Source of the DNA: Paguma larvata
Lineage: Eukaryota > Chordata > Mammalia > Carnivora > Viverridae
Length of the DNA: 64,000 nt
NCBI GenBank assembly: GCA_030068075.1
Contig: CM057842.1
Span: 43,052,659-43,116,658, forward strand
Direction: 5' to 3'
The notes beneath the pieces were generated by a model. The model searched no databases. It saw nothing but the letters and a program-made list of their open reading frames with translations, and was not told where the DNA came from. This document shows, piece after piece, positions 36,312 through 46,502 of the stretch. Each line of letters starts with the position of its first letter. The stretch's first letter is position 1. The position numbers were made by a program, and so were the translations under genes.

Positions 36312-36541
36312 AAGCCAAGGGTCAGCCAGCTTAGGGCTCATGGGCCATATAGCATACCATCTTTTTGTAAATAAAATTTTACAGAAACATAGCCATGTCC
36401 TTTTGTTTACATATTGTCTGTGGATGCTTTTCAGCTATAGTGGCAGAGTTAAGTTGTAACAGAGACTGCATGGCTCACAAAACCTAATCAAAATCCTTGT
36501 TCTCTGTCACCTTACAGTGATACTTTGCCAATCCCTGACAA
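36312..36541. mobile_element. Non-autonomous hAT DNA transposon relic
   Basis: GGGTCAGCCAGCTTAGGGCTC, TTTTTGTAAATAAAATTTTAC, CATATTGTCTGTGGATGCTT and TGCCAATCCCTGAC match a well-known hAT family whose ends read CAGGGGTTGGCAAAC. The two ends are imperfect inverted repeats of each other. I call it MER20/Charlie-like. The exact name needs a library search. Confidence 0.75.
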
Positions 36542-36544
36542 CAT

Positions 36545-37795
36545 GATAATATCTTTAAATATCTAAAGAATGTCCACCCAAAGACTTGTGTTTTGTGGCT
36601 CTAAAGACTTGAACTAAGACCTACATGCACAAATTAGAGGGAGAGAGAGTATTCTATTCAAGACCGTGTGAAGAACGTCTTAGTAGGCTGAACATAAAAG
36701 TACTTATTCAGTGGAAGGTGAAAGCTGGCTTCTTTCACTTAAAAGAAGATGACCTTATAATTAATTGCCCAAACTGGAAACTATTAGCAAATGACTTCAG
36801 ATGACAGGTAAACCAGGACTGTTTCATTCAAGCCCAAATGCATTCACTCTACCTTTATAGGAGATAGCCTTCTGGAATAACTCATTTAATCTCTGCACTT
36901 TAATTATTGAGAAGGAAGCAAAGAATTCAGGTTCAAACTCAAAATATGTTTATTTTCACATCCCTTAGATTTCTGAAGACACCCTAAAACACCAAGTTTC
37001 AGAGGTGCATGTACAACCTTCAGTTCTTTTATCCCTCTTCGCCAGCAGTGGGGAAGTTTTTGTTTGGATCGTTGTCTCAAACTCAATGGAAATTCAGCTG
37101 TTGGAGGGTGGACAGTGGTAAAAGATTTTCGTTGGCTGGCCCCTAGACCTCACAATGTCTCCTTCAACCAAGAACAAAACAAGTATTTTTTAAAAGAGCA
37201 AAGTGGTAAACTCAGCCAAAAGGATTAGTATGACTAATGAGATATTTCAAAATATGTGTAGATTAATGAACTAAATATGCATCATATGACTTCGTCCACA
37301 AGAAAGTCAATGTGGGAACTTTCCATAAGATGATTTTTGCAGGGTTTTTTTTTAGTAGAAAATTCCACTCTGTGGAAGTTGGTAGAAGTCCCTTCTGTGG
37401 TTTAATTTAGCAAGCACAGATTCCAGCTAAGGCAGGTGTTGGCAAAATGTTATGGCACGCAACTCTGCAAAGTGGCTTCTTTCCGCCAACACAGCGCTCT
37501 GCAAATTGTAGTTAAACAAGCATGGTGTGTGCCTGATTTCTCTTTCATATTCTGTAATTTGCCAGTTATTTTGTTAAATTCTATGTTCTTACAGACATAG
37601 GCATCACCTAAATGATTTTTCAGGTTTTGAAAGGGGATCAGTCATCATTGCCACAAGGTCATCTACAGGGTCCAGGCTCTTGATGGGCATTGTCACTGGT
37701 AAGATTCCATTAATAAGACTCCTGCAATGACTAGCTCATAAGAAAGGTCTAGCATTATTATGTTATATTTTTGCTTTGACTTAACACTTCATGGT
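36545..37795. other. Intron, no recognised feature
   Basis: Nothing could be supported. Runs of intronic unique sequence with moderate GC at 37420-37500. Confidence 0.45.
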
Positions 37796-37799
37796 TACT

Positions 37800-37955
37800 A
37801 CAGAAATTCTTAAAGTGTACTCTGTGGACCAGAAGGTTCAATATCACCTGGTAAGTTGTTACAAATGCACATTCTTGGGCTCCATCTCCACTTTCTAAAC
37901 CAGAAACTTAAGCTTTCCAGATGATTTAAAGTTTGAGATCCTCTGGTTTAGAAAA
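37800..37955 (+). mobile_element. MER5-like hAT relic
   Basis: TTCTTAAAGTGTACTCTGTG, ATCACCTGGTAAGTTGTTAC, AAATGCACATTCTTGGGCTC and TTGAGATCCTCTGG follow MER5A with small deletions. Confidence 0.75.
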
Positions 37956-39347
37956 AGACCCTAGGAAATTCTAGCCATGTCTTCCTCCGAAAGTCAACTC
38001 TTTCAGTTATTCAGTAAACAATCATTGACTATATATGCCTTCTTACTGTGAAATGCACAGAAAAAGAGGACCCTACAGGTGTCATGAAGCTAACAATCAG
38101 GTGTGTGTTATCCACATTGTATGCGTATTGCTAGGCACAGTGCATGTCTTATGGTTGGTATTACATGAATATTTACTGCATTAATCCATCAGAATGTAAA
38201 TATAGCTAAGGTCTTGACTCTTGATGATTCTGATGTGTAGAATTTCAAGTACTGTAATTTTCACTGTTGTTATAGTGGCTCTCTTACTCCACAGAATGGA
38301 AAACATTGAGGATGCATTTTAACAAATTAAGACTTCCTTTTTTATTTTTTGTTTAAAAATATAGGTCTAAGTGTGTCTAAAATTGAAAGCAAAAGGTGTC
38401 TCTGGAGGCAAATTGTGTCATGAATGAATGAAATCATGCAAGAGAAAGGGAATATGGCTGAGATTATATATTATGGTTGGTTTTGATTCTCTTATATGCA
38501 GTCTCTATTTTTACTTAGCTCGGTGTGTGGTCAGAGCTAGGCCTTTATATCTTCCCACCTTTTAAATAGTTTGAAGATGGAAAAATCGTCTGGAGCAGTT
38601 CCATGAGTCGCCTTTCTCTTTCTGCCTAATCATTCAGTAAATCACCAGAGCAGCTGTAGACCAATTAAGTTCAAAAGTGTACAGGTGGTCAAAGGAATGA
38701 CTTGAAACATGTACTCTTGTTTTAAGTGGCCTTTTGTTTCTCAAAAATTAAAAATGGCAACAGCTTTTTAAATTTTATATACAAAATAAAGGCCAAAATA
38801 GTTAAAATGAAATAAATAGTCAAAAAAAATATAGCTTTTGTCAGATGTAACCCAATTACATAGAACAGTTCGCAGGTGTCTCCCCCACCCCAAATGTTCA
38901 TAATATAGTTGGAGAAAATTTCTTCCTTCATTTTTTATGACTTTAATACTAGGACAATCTTTCTATATAAGGAAAATTCTTTCAACATTATGAAAGCCAT
39001 GCCATCCCATCTCTGATCCATATCTTTTTGTCCTATAACTACTGCTATAAATTCAGATCAGTCTGAATTATTACTAACTCTGTTACTTGAATTTCTATAG
39101 CTGTAAATAAAGATCAGTGTGTATCAACCCAGAAATCATCCACATGACCACCTAAACAGCCTAGAGCTCATTTTAGAGAAACACATGGTCTAAGTGAGTG
39201 AACTCATACAAGAATCCATGATGATGATACTTTAGAAATGACTTTCATGCCTGGAAAGAAGTGCGTGTTTGACTTAATGGCTATTATGTGTCATAGTAGA
39301 AGGTCCATATTCCAGATATTTCTCTTCCTTCCACAAATTCCTACTCA
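37956..39347. other. Intron, no firm feature
   Basis: A weak L2/MIR-like end at 38100-38195 (GCTAGGCACAGTGCATG) is possible. Otherwise nothing could be supported. Confidence 0.4.
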
Positions 39348-39602
39348 TCACAATTTTTTTCTTTTTTTCTTTTTTCTTTAAATGTTATTTATTTATTTTG
39401 AGAGAGAGAGAGAGTGTGTGTGGGCATGGGAAGAGCAGAGACAGAGAAAGAGACGATGAGAGAGAATCCCAAGCAAGCTCCACACCGTCAGCACAGAGTC
39501 TGATTCGGAGCTCCAATCCACAAACCATGACCTCATGACCTGAACCAAAATCAAGAGTCAGACACAACTGACGAAGCCACCTAGTCACCTCACAGTTTTT
39601 TT
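39348..39602 (-). mobile_element. CAN SINE, reverse, with 13-bp target-site duplication
   Basis: Head AGGTGACTAGGTGGCTTCGT on the minus strand, GGATTGGAGCTCCG centre, and a (GA)n block. TCACAATTTTTTT (39348-39360) and TCACAGTTTTTTT (39590-39602) flank it with one change. Confidence 0.9.
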
Positions 39603-39789
39603 TTTCTTATGCCTGGTACTGAACTAGGATTTGTGAGGGTTACAGAAAATCAGAACTCTTTCCATCCTTTAAGAACGTGAAAGCACAAAGAGATAACATG
39701 TATATAAATAGCTATAAAGATGATAGAAAACAGTAATAGTCTTGAGAGGGGCCCAAAATTTTATGTGTAAAATGACATTATTTATTTGG

Positions 39790-40075
39790 CAGTAGTTTTC
39801 TAATGAGTACTTATTAGGTGAAGAAACAATGATAGAAGCTAGAGATACATATGAAAAAGACAGACACATTACCTGATGTCATACATCTTAGGATCTAGGT
39901 GAAATGTCCAATACTAGACTCACAAATAAATAAAAAATATAAATTGTGATAGTTAACATAGAGAAAATAAGATATTAATAAAGGATAACGTAGGGACTTA
40001 TTTTAGATAGTGTGGTCAAAAAATACTCCTCTGAAGGGGCGCCATTTGAGCTGAGACATGAAGCAAAAGAAAAGT
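39790..40075 (-). mobile_element. L2 LINE relic, left part of a nested cluster
   Basis: ACTTATTAGGTGAAGAAACAA, TACCTGATGTCATACATCTTA and CCTCTGAAGGGGCGCCATTTG, followed by AGCTGAGACATGAAGC, match reverse L2. The match stops at about 40075 and appears to resume at 41055. Confidence 0.55.
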
Positions 40076-40084
40076 CATCCACCT

Positions 40085-40209
40085 AAAAATTATAGGAAGT
40101 ATGAAAATGAAAGACAATTTCACACAAAGGCTTGCAAGCAAATGTTCTTAGAAGTATTACTCATTATCGCCAAAAGTGGAGGCAACCTAAATAAATCCCC
40201 ATTAATTGA
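40085..40209 (+). mobile_element. L1 fragment, 5' piece (split by a later insertion)
   Basis: ACTCATTATCGCCAAAAGTGG and AGGCAACCTAAATAAATCCCC, then ATTAATTGAT, is the L1 segment just upstream of the AAATGTGGTATATC motif, which reappears 424 bases later at 40641. Confidence 0.75.
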
Positions 40210-40633
40210 TATTATGGATTGAATTGTGTCCCTCAAAAAGATATGTTGAAGATGTAACTGCCGAGTACTCAAAATATGACCTTATCTGGAAATAGAGTTT
40301 TACAGATGCAATTAATTCAGGTGAAGTCATATTGGAGTATGGTGGGTCCTTAGTACAATATGACTGGATGTCATAGAGACTGTTGTGTGATGACAGAAGT
40401 AGAGACTAGACTAGAGTGACACAGGTACAAGCCCAGGAACACCAAAGATTGATGACCACCACCAGAAGCTAGGAGGAGGCAAGGGACCATTCTGCCTGGA
40501 GTGTCAGAGGGGGCAGAGCCGTGTCATCACCTCATTTATGACTTCTACCCTCCAGAACTGTGAGAGAATACATTTCTTTTTCTTCAAGCCACTCTGTTTG
40601 TGTCACTTTGTTGCTAATAAGACCAGGACATAC
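40210..40633 (+). mobile_element. Old LTR-like element (MaLR-type) inserted in the L1
   Basis: It starts TATTATGGATTGAATTGTGT (LTRs of the MaLR group begin TGTTATGGACTGAA). It continues through CTTATCTGGAAATAGAG, GGTGGGTCCTTAGTACAAT, CCACCAGAAGCTAGGAGGAG and CTCCAGAACTGTGAGAGAAT, and ends near CTAATAAGACCAGGACATAC. No coding part is present, so it would be a solo LTR or similar non-coding relic. The family label is from memory. Confidence 0.6.
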
Positions 40634-41036
40634 ATAAATAAAATGTGGTATATCTATACAGTTGAATACTATTCAGCAATAAAAAGGAACAAACTACTGG
40701 TAAATTCTGCAAAGTAGACGAAACGGAATCACACTGTGCCAAGTAAAAGAGCCCAGATACTAAAGAATACGTGGTGTATAATTCCATTTATATGAAACAT
40801 TCAGAAAAGGGAAAATATCAGAGACAGAAAGTAGATTAGAGGTTGCCTGGGGCTCCAATGGGTTCTGAGGATTGACTGTAAATAGACATGAAGGATCACA
40901 GGGTGATGGAAATGCTGTAAAAAGCGCATTATGGTAATAACTTTGCAACTTGGTAAATTTACTGAAAACCTTTGAATTGTACACTCAAAATTGGTCAATT
41001 TTTTGTATGTAAATTATACCTCAGTAAATGGGTTTT
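40634..41036 (+). mobile_element. L1 fragment, 3' piece ending in the 3' untranslated region
   Basis: AAATGTGGTATATCTATACA, AATACTATTCAGCAATAAAA, TAATTCCATTTATATGAAAC, GGTTGCCTGGGGCTCC, TTTGAATTGTACACTC and TTATACCTCAGTAAA follow the L1M-type 3' end. A (GTT)n run at 41037-41055 follows. Confidence 0.85.
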
Positions 41037-41054
41037 TGTGTTGTTGTTGTTGTT

Positions 41055-41215
41055 GTTTTTAAGAAGTCAGGGGAAACAGTAGAGCCCGAGGCAAAGAGGT
41101 GTTGATGCTTATCTGGTCATCTAAAGGCCACTGTGGGCTACAGAGTAGTCCAGACAGAGGAGGGAGAGAAGGACCCTAGAGGAGTGGACTTAGAGTCTGG
41201 GCCTCCACAGTAGGA
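41055..41215 (-). mobile_element. L2 LINE relic, right part of the nested cluster
   Basis: AACAGTAGAGCCCGAGGCAAA, CACTGTGGGCTACAGAGTAG and GAGGGAGAGAAGGACC resemble reverse L2 text lying directly after the point where the left part stops. Confidence 0.4.
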
Positions 41216-42634
41216 GTGTAGGATGAGGAGGTGACAGGGCAGGGGCTCTGGCACACTGTCTCTGCATTGCAGTGATGTCTCAGTTTCTCAGGACAAGATT
41301 GTGTGAGATGTATTTCCTCCTTGGTATATCTTTCAGAGCTGGGTTAAAGAACCCTCATGTGTATGTAATGTTTACAGAAGACAAGGCAGGGGGACCACCT
41401 GATCACTGCCAAAACAGCCTTGCCCGTTGTATTTTAACATTGTTGTCTCATCTCCCTCCCACACATGATACACTGCAATGCAGACTGTTTTGATTTCCTG
41501 GGAGCACAAAAGACCTCTTTCTCCCAAAGCAATTCTTTTTTTTAATTAACGCTGCTCTCGGAGTACATAGCCACACACACACACAGCACTAAAAGGTGTT
41601 AACTCGTTCCTGGGCTGAGAGTCCTACTACTGATATTTATGGGACGATGAGTCAACCGTATGGGCTGTTAGTTAGCAAGTTCAGCAGCTGCGTGTGACTG
41701 CCGTCATTAGCAAGTGCCACTTCTTTACTGGTCTAGCTTCGTGGCAAACGCTTAAAGGAAGGCAGACCCGAATGTAAGTGGAAGAGAACTGAGACTGGCC
41801 ACAAAGGAAGGAGTGGTTTTGCATCTGAATGTGGCAACATGATCGTAATGTATCTGAATCGAGTTTCCCAGTGTTCTTCATTGCAGTGATGAGAGGCCAT
41901 AGTAAAAGAGAATCGGGGACCAAATTTGCAAACTGGAACACCAACTAGTTTGTTGTAAAGCTAAAGACAAACTGCTTAACCCCTTCGAGATTACAGTCTT
42001 GCTCTCAAAAGAGAGGGATAGATTAGAACCGATTTTAATTGGGTCGGGGAGGGGGGAGTAGTTGATAGTCCTTTTGAGAATAGATTGCTAGCTGCAGATC
42101 CTCTCTGTAGGAAAGTGTTCGTCGGTGAATGCCAAGATTAAAAATGCTCGACTAGATTATGTCAACGGACCCTTCCAAATCCAATCCTCCCTGTCATTCT
42201 AGGAAAGGAAAAAAAATCAAAGTATGTTCAACTTTGCACTTTTGATGACCTACCTCACGGCAAACCTGGTTAGACAGTTCTGTTATCTCAGTGTTGATTT
42301 TCTTTTTTGCGCATTAGGGAAATCTCCTCGATGCTTCCCAAACATTGAAGCTGCAGAAGAAAACAGTCACCTCTACCAAATGAGTGGAATCATTTATCTC
42401 TGTCTTTGTACCTGTCCCTATCCGTTCCTTGCTTTTACCATTTCTTCTGAATCCCTCAGTCTTTTTCCCTATAATTGTAGAAAGCCTAAAGGAGAGGTGA
42501 AATGGAGAATCCTATCATTTCTTAGTATGTCAGATAATTGCAAACTTTATATTGGCACAGCTGAATCAGAGAGCATGGAAAAGGACTAAAAATTGAATAG
42601 AAATAAACGTATTCAGTCAGTGGAGATGGGGTCA
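41216..42634. other. Intron, mostly unique sequence
   Basis: A CAGTCTGCATTGCAGTG-like sequence near 41475 is the inverse of one near 41263, too short to call a duplication. Nothing else could be supported. The repeat-free 41.5-42.6 kb stretch is a candidate for non-coding conservation. Confidence 0.45.
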
Positions 42635-42896
42635 AGAATGTATTGATAAGAGGGGCGCCTTGGGTGACTCAGCTGGTTCAGTGTCTGACTTGAACTCGGT
42701 TCATGATCTCACAGCTGGTGAGTTTGAGCCCCACGTCAAGCTCTGTGCTGACAGCTCAGACCCTGGAGCCTGCTTCAGATTTTGTGACTCCATCTCTCTC
42801 TGCCCCTACCCTGCTCATGCTCTGCCTGTCTGTGTCTTTCTCTCTCTCAAAAATAAACATTTAAAAAAATTTTTTAAAGAGAATGTGTTGATAAGA
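42635..42896 (+). mobile_element. CAN SINE, forward, with 17-bp target-site duplication
   Basis: The body 42652-42879 begins GGGGCGCCTTGGGTGACTCAG, contains GAGTTTGAGCCCCACG and ACAGCTCAGACCCTGGAGCC, and ends CAAAAATAAACATTTAAAA. AGAATGTATTGATAAGA (42635-42651) and AGAATGTGTTGATAAGA (42880-42896) differ at one base. Confidence 0.96.
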
Positions 42897-43618
42897 AACA
42901 ATTGACAAGTTTTTAGTTATAAAGCATGACTCAGTTTGTTAGGTTATGTTACCATGACCACAATTTTCTAGGATATAGGAAAGTGGGACAATATGGCTTT
43001 AAAGTCATCATGCCTTTGGGAAGGTGGATATGATTTAAAGATTGTTTTCTATATTACTTCCTACTGTCCTTTTTACATTGATTCAGAATATAATGGCACT
43101 GGCATTTGATGTTACCTTCTCTGTACTAATTTATGATTAATTCAGATTGGAGTTGGAAGTGAATGATAAAGTAATTCGTGGTCACAAACTGCTGAATCAG
43201 ATTTTTTTCTTATATAGACATAATAGAGCATGCAAATATTTTGGTAAAGTATTTAAATTTTTCCTGCAGTATGTTGTCAAAAAGATCATTCATTTGATTT
43301 CCCTGCTGACCACGACTTTCTCTGTCCCCTCCTCTCTTGGTCCATGACTCCCTTTAAAAAAAGTTTTTTCGAGAAGTGAAGTTGTATGCACAGAGAATTT
43401 GGTCCTAGGCAGAGGGTGTGGCACCGTGACACAGAATTTCCCCTAGCAGTAACTGGGAGAAGAGCCACAATTCAAGGCTGGTTAGAGATAGAACCTGCTG
43501 TAAATGAAGGAATTAATTGTGCACCTAATGATGTATGAGAGCCTCCTGAATTAACAGGAAAACACTTATGTACGTTTTAAAAGAGCTTCAAAGACTTGGT
43601 CTCTTTGCTTGTTCACAG
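42897..43618. other. Intron end before the Ig3 exon
   Basis: No repeat was recognised. The final 20 bases are the T-rich tract and CAG acceptor of the exon at 43619. Confidence 0.6.
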
Positions 43619-43721
43619 GGGTGATGGGTGAATATGAGCCAAAAATAGAAGTGCAGTTCCCAGAAACAGTGCCGACCGCCAAAGGAACAACAGTGAAGCT
43701 GGAATGCTTTGCCTTAGGAAA
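43619..43721 (+). CDS. CNTN4: Contactin-4 exon: hinge and N-terminal half of Ig domain 3
   Basis: This is a 103-base exon. The acceptor TTGTTCACAG|GG completes a glycine codon with the last G of the previous exon, and the donor AA|GTAAGT splits an asparagine codon after two bases. Translation gives [17 protein letters not shown], then [15 protein letters not shown]. The first disulfide cysteine of Ig domain 3 is the codon at 43705. The EYEPKIEV linker followed by ETVPTAKG is what separates CNTN4 from CNTN3 in my memory of the family, since CNTN3 differs across this stretch. The exon is short and sits 2.6 kb from the next, so the two together form one Ig domain, a usual arrangement in contactin genes. 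Confidence 0.97.
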
Positions 43722-46317
43722 GTAAGTTCCAGTTTCTCTTCCATCTTCTCCCTTCAGCCTGTGCGGGTATAGAATTTTATTTGCAGTGTTCATGGTGATG
43801 GCTTCTGAGGTGACTGAAAAGCAAGTCAGGCCTTTCTTTTTGTAATTCTATGTATGCATCTTTGATTCTGCCCTCTCCCCATGGAGAGGGTGCGTGTAAT
43901 GGCACAAAGGGGATTAGGCTGCCACAATTGACATGGCCACAAAGGAGAAGAGAATGGGCAATTCTGGAAAAGTATTTTCTTCTATTATTGTGACCTATAA
44001 TGTGCACGCTGTCTAACCCAGAATGACAGGAAAACAATGGCCTTCATTTGAGGTACACTCAAGCTGACTATTTAGAGAAATATGGACTTTCAGCCTGGCC
44101 CAAGTTTACAGAGGATGCATCAAACTTTTCTTGAATTTCTTTTTAAATTACCAGTCTCTTCTCTCTACTTTGGATTTTCTTCTCTGACTAAAGATAGGGA
44201 AGAACTTATATTCTTTAAGAACGTCTCTTTTTATAGACTTGCCTGAAAATTATTCACAACTTTATTATGAAGTCTGTAGCCTGATAGATAAGCCTACTTA
44301 GGATCCAGTTAACCTTTCCGTCGAGGATCTCTCAGAGGGCATAAAGAAAATGGAAACGCAGATCGGTTAAGATTTCCCCAGTAACCCTAAGGAAAGGGTT
44401 TGGTATATATGGTACACATTGCCATCTAAAATGAGAATTTTTAGATCATCTGTGGATCTTAATGATTGGTGTAATTCTCTATACCCAGCCCCATCTCCTG
44501 CTAACCCATTGCTAACTCCCCCTGCGCCCAGATCTGAGCTAAGGCAACAGCACTTGCTTGTGCCCAACCCCTATATCAGCATGTAATCTCTTTCTGTATA
44601 TTTTCTGTGTTTTACAGCAACCTTAGAGAAAGATATTCCTTTTTATCACTATGTTTTCAGCTCTAATAAAAGGATTCTTTAGGTTTCCATGTTTTTAAGT
44701 CAGTGCAGCATAAGTACACTAGTATCTTTATTTTGGTATCATGCATACAGTGGTGAATTTTTTATGTCCATTATTTGAAATTATGACATATCCTCACTAC
44801 TGAACACTGAGCCGACATTAAAAGTCGAATTGTAAAACAACATATGAGAAATAGAAAGTACCTATAATTTATTGGTAAGAGACTGAAACCAGACTGCTAA
44901 GCTGCTAAGCGGTATCACATGGCCCCATTTTTTATTTTAAATATATACGTTGGGAAACACAATCCAGGGAAAAGGTGAAAGCAGGTTAACTGGGAAGTCT
45001 AGGTATAAATTTGGTAAACTATGCAAGGTGACACCTTGAAAAATCTTTTTTTAGAGAAAGAGCAGAATTCTCGTGTTCATACTTCAAAGGGAGCTATGAA
45101 TTAAACTCTATTCATACTGCCTGAATGGCCCTGGAATAGAAACAAAAGTCCATAATTGGGCTCCTCCAGTCTACACAGAAACGTTTGGGTATGCATACCC
45201 AGCTGCCAAGATACATCATCTTTGCCCACTTAGGAGCGGGAAGACTGTCTAAGTACAGTTATTTATAAAGGCACGTATTAAGTGTCTATCTTATTAACTG
45301 TAAAGGCACCCGTAATGTACTTTTGATAGAGCCCTTTTCTGAATGTAGAGTTAGCGTCTGTTGAGTGAACTTAAGTTGTTCTAAAACAAGTATAGTAGAA
45401 TTGATGGCTTTAATTTTTTAAAAACCATCTCAGGTTTTCCAGAGAAGATTACCAAGTCTTTAGCCTAATTACTTCTCTCTGTGTGTTTTTGTGAAAAATA
45501 AATAAGTAAATAATTGTATCCCTGGTAGGCTGCAGTCCTAAAAGCTGTGGTTAGCTTGCTAAACCATTGATTCACAGACTCAGTGATGCCCTCTTTGCAA
45601 TTTAAGATGTGTTCTTCCAGTTACAGCTGTAGGATGATAGATGCCAGGAGAGTACATAAAGACCCCACAGATGGCTGCTTTCCTTATCTTGCCATTTTAA
45701 GTAAAATTTCCCTGGACCACTGTCCTAGTGAACTGCTGTTAGCAGTTGGTGAGGTTCTAGAGAGAACATCCCAGGAGACAGAAAGTAGAAGCTGCCAGTT
45801 TCTCATTGCCGAACCTTTGAAACTGACACAGCATCACTTCTGTCTTATTTCAGTAATCAAAGTAGTCAGACAGTGCAGCAGGTTCAAGGCAGAGGAGGGC
45901 CCATACCTTGTATGAGAGGAATGTGAAAGAATTTGCAGCCATCTTTAATCTGACAAATTCATGCATGGCCATTTTTATTTTCATACTTATGTAGGAAAAA
46001 AACAGTTGTATTAAAAAATATAATAAGATTATATAAATGTTTTTATTTTAGTGATACTGTTGTATAGAAGACATATTACCTTACTTAAGTTTAAGAAAGG
46101 GTATTCGATTCTAAGAAAAACACAATATATAGTAACACTAGAAATACGGATAGGGCTCATATCATAATAGCAATACACGAATGAATGAAATTTGGGGAAC
46201 ACTGTTTAAGGCAAGCTTATATGCTTAGAACCAAGAAGGAAGGGGTTATGGGAAGCATAAGTTCAAATAAAAGATATAGTTTTCTCTAATTTGATTCACT
46301 CCTTTTTATTCTTTCAG
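43722..46317. other. 2.6-kb intron between the two Ig3 exons
   Basis: It starts GTAAGT and ends TTTCAG. No SINE, L1 or other repeat could be named inside it, making it the cleanest intron of the window. A forward open frame of 110 codons at 45583-45915 has no family resemblance. Confidence 0.6.
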
Positions 46318-46502
46318 TCCAGTACCAACTATTATTTGGAGAAGAGCTGATGGAAAGCCTATAGCAAGGAAAGCCAGAAGACACAAGTCAAATGGAATTC
46401 TTGAAATCCCCAATTTTCAGCAGGAGGATGCTGGTTTATATGAATGTGTGGCTGAAAATTCAAGAGGGAAAAATGTAGCAAGGGGACAGTTGACTTTTTA
46501 TG
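46318..46502 (+). CDS. CNTN4: Contactin-4 exon: C-terminal half of Ig domain 3
   Basis: This is a 185-base exon. The acceptor is CTTTTTATTCTTTCAG|T, where the T completes Asn (AAT), and the donor is TATG|GTAAGT. The product starts [18 protein letters not shown], continues through [20 protein letters not shown] and ends GQLTFY. It contains the core Ig tryptophan (codon at 46337), the DAGLYEC motif with the second cysteine (codon at 46445) and the typical [11 protein letters not shown] turn. A basic cluster (KARRHK) lies between strands C and D. Some basic residues there are shared with recalled CNTN4 and not with CNTN3, which supports the paralogue call. No stop, frameshift or missing core residue is seen. 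Confidence 0.97.

Noticed and set aside
40210..40633. Endogenous retrovirus with coding potential
   Set aside because: Only LTR-like non-coding sequence is present. No gag, pol or env reading frame is seen anywhere in the window.
41263..41490. Inverted CACTGCAATGCAGA-like segments suggesting a hairpin or transposon end pair
   Set aside because: The match is about 14 bases, 200 bases apart, with no other transposon feature.
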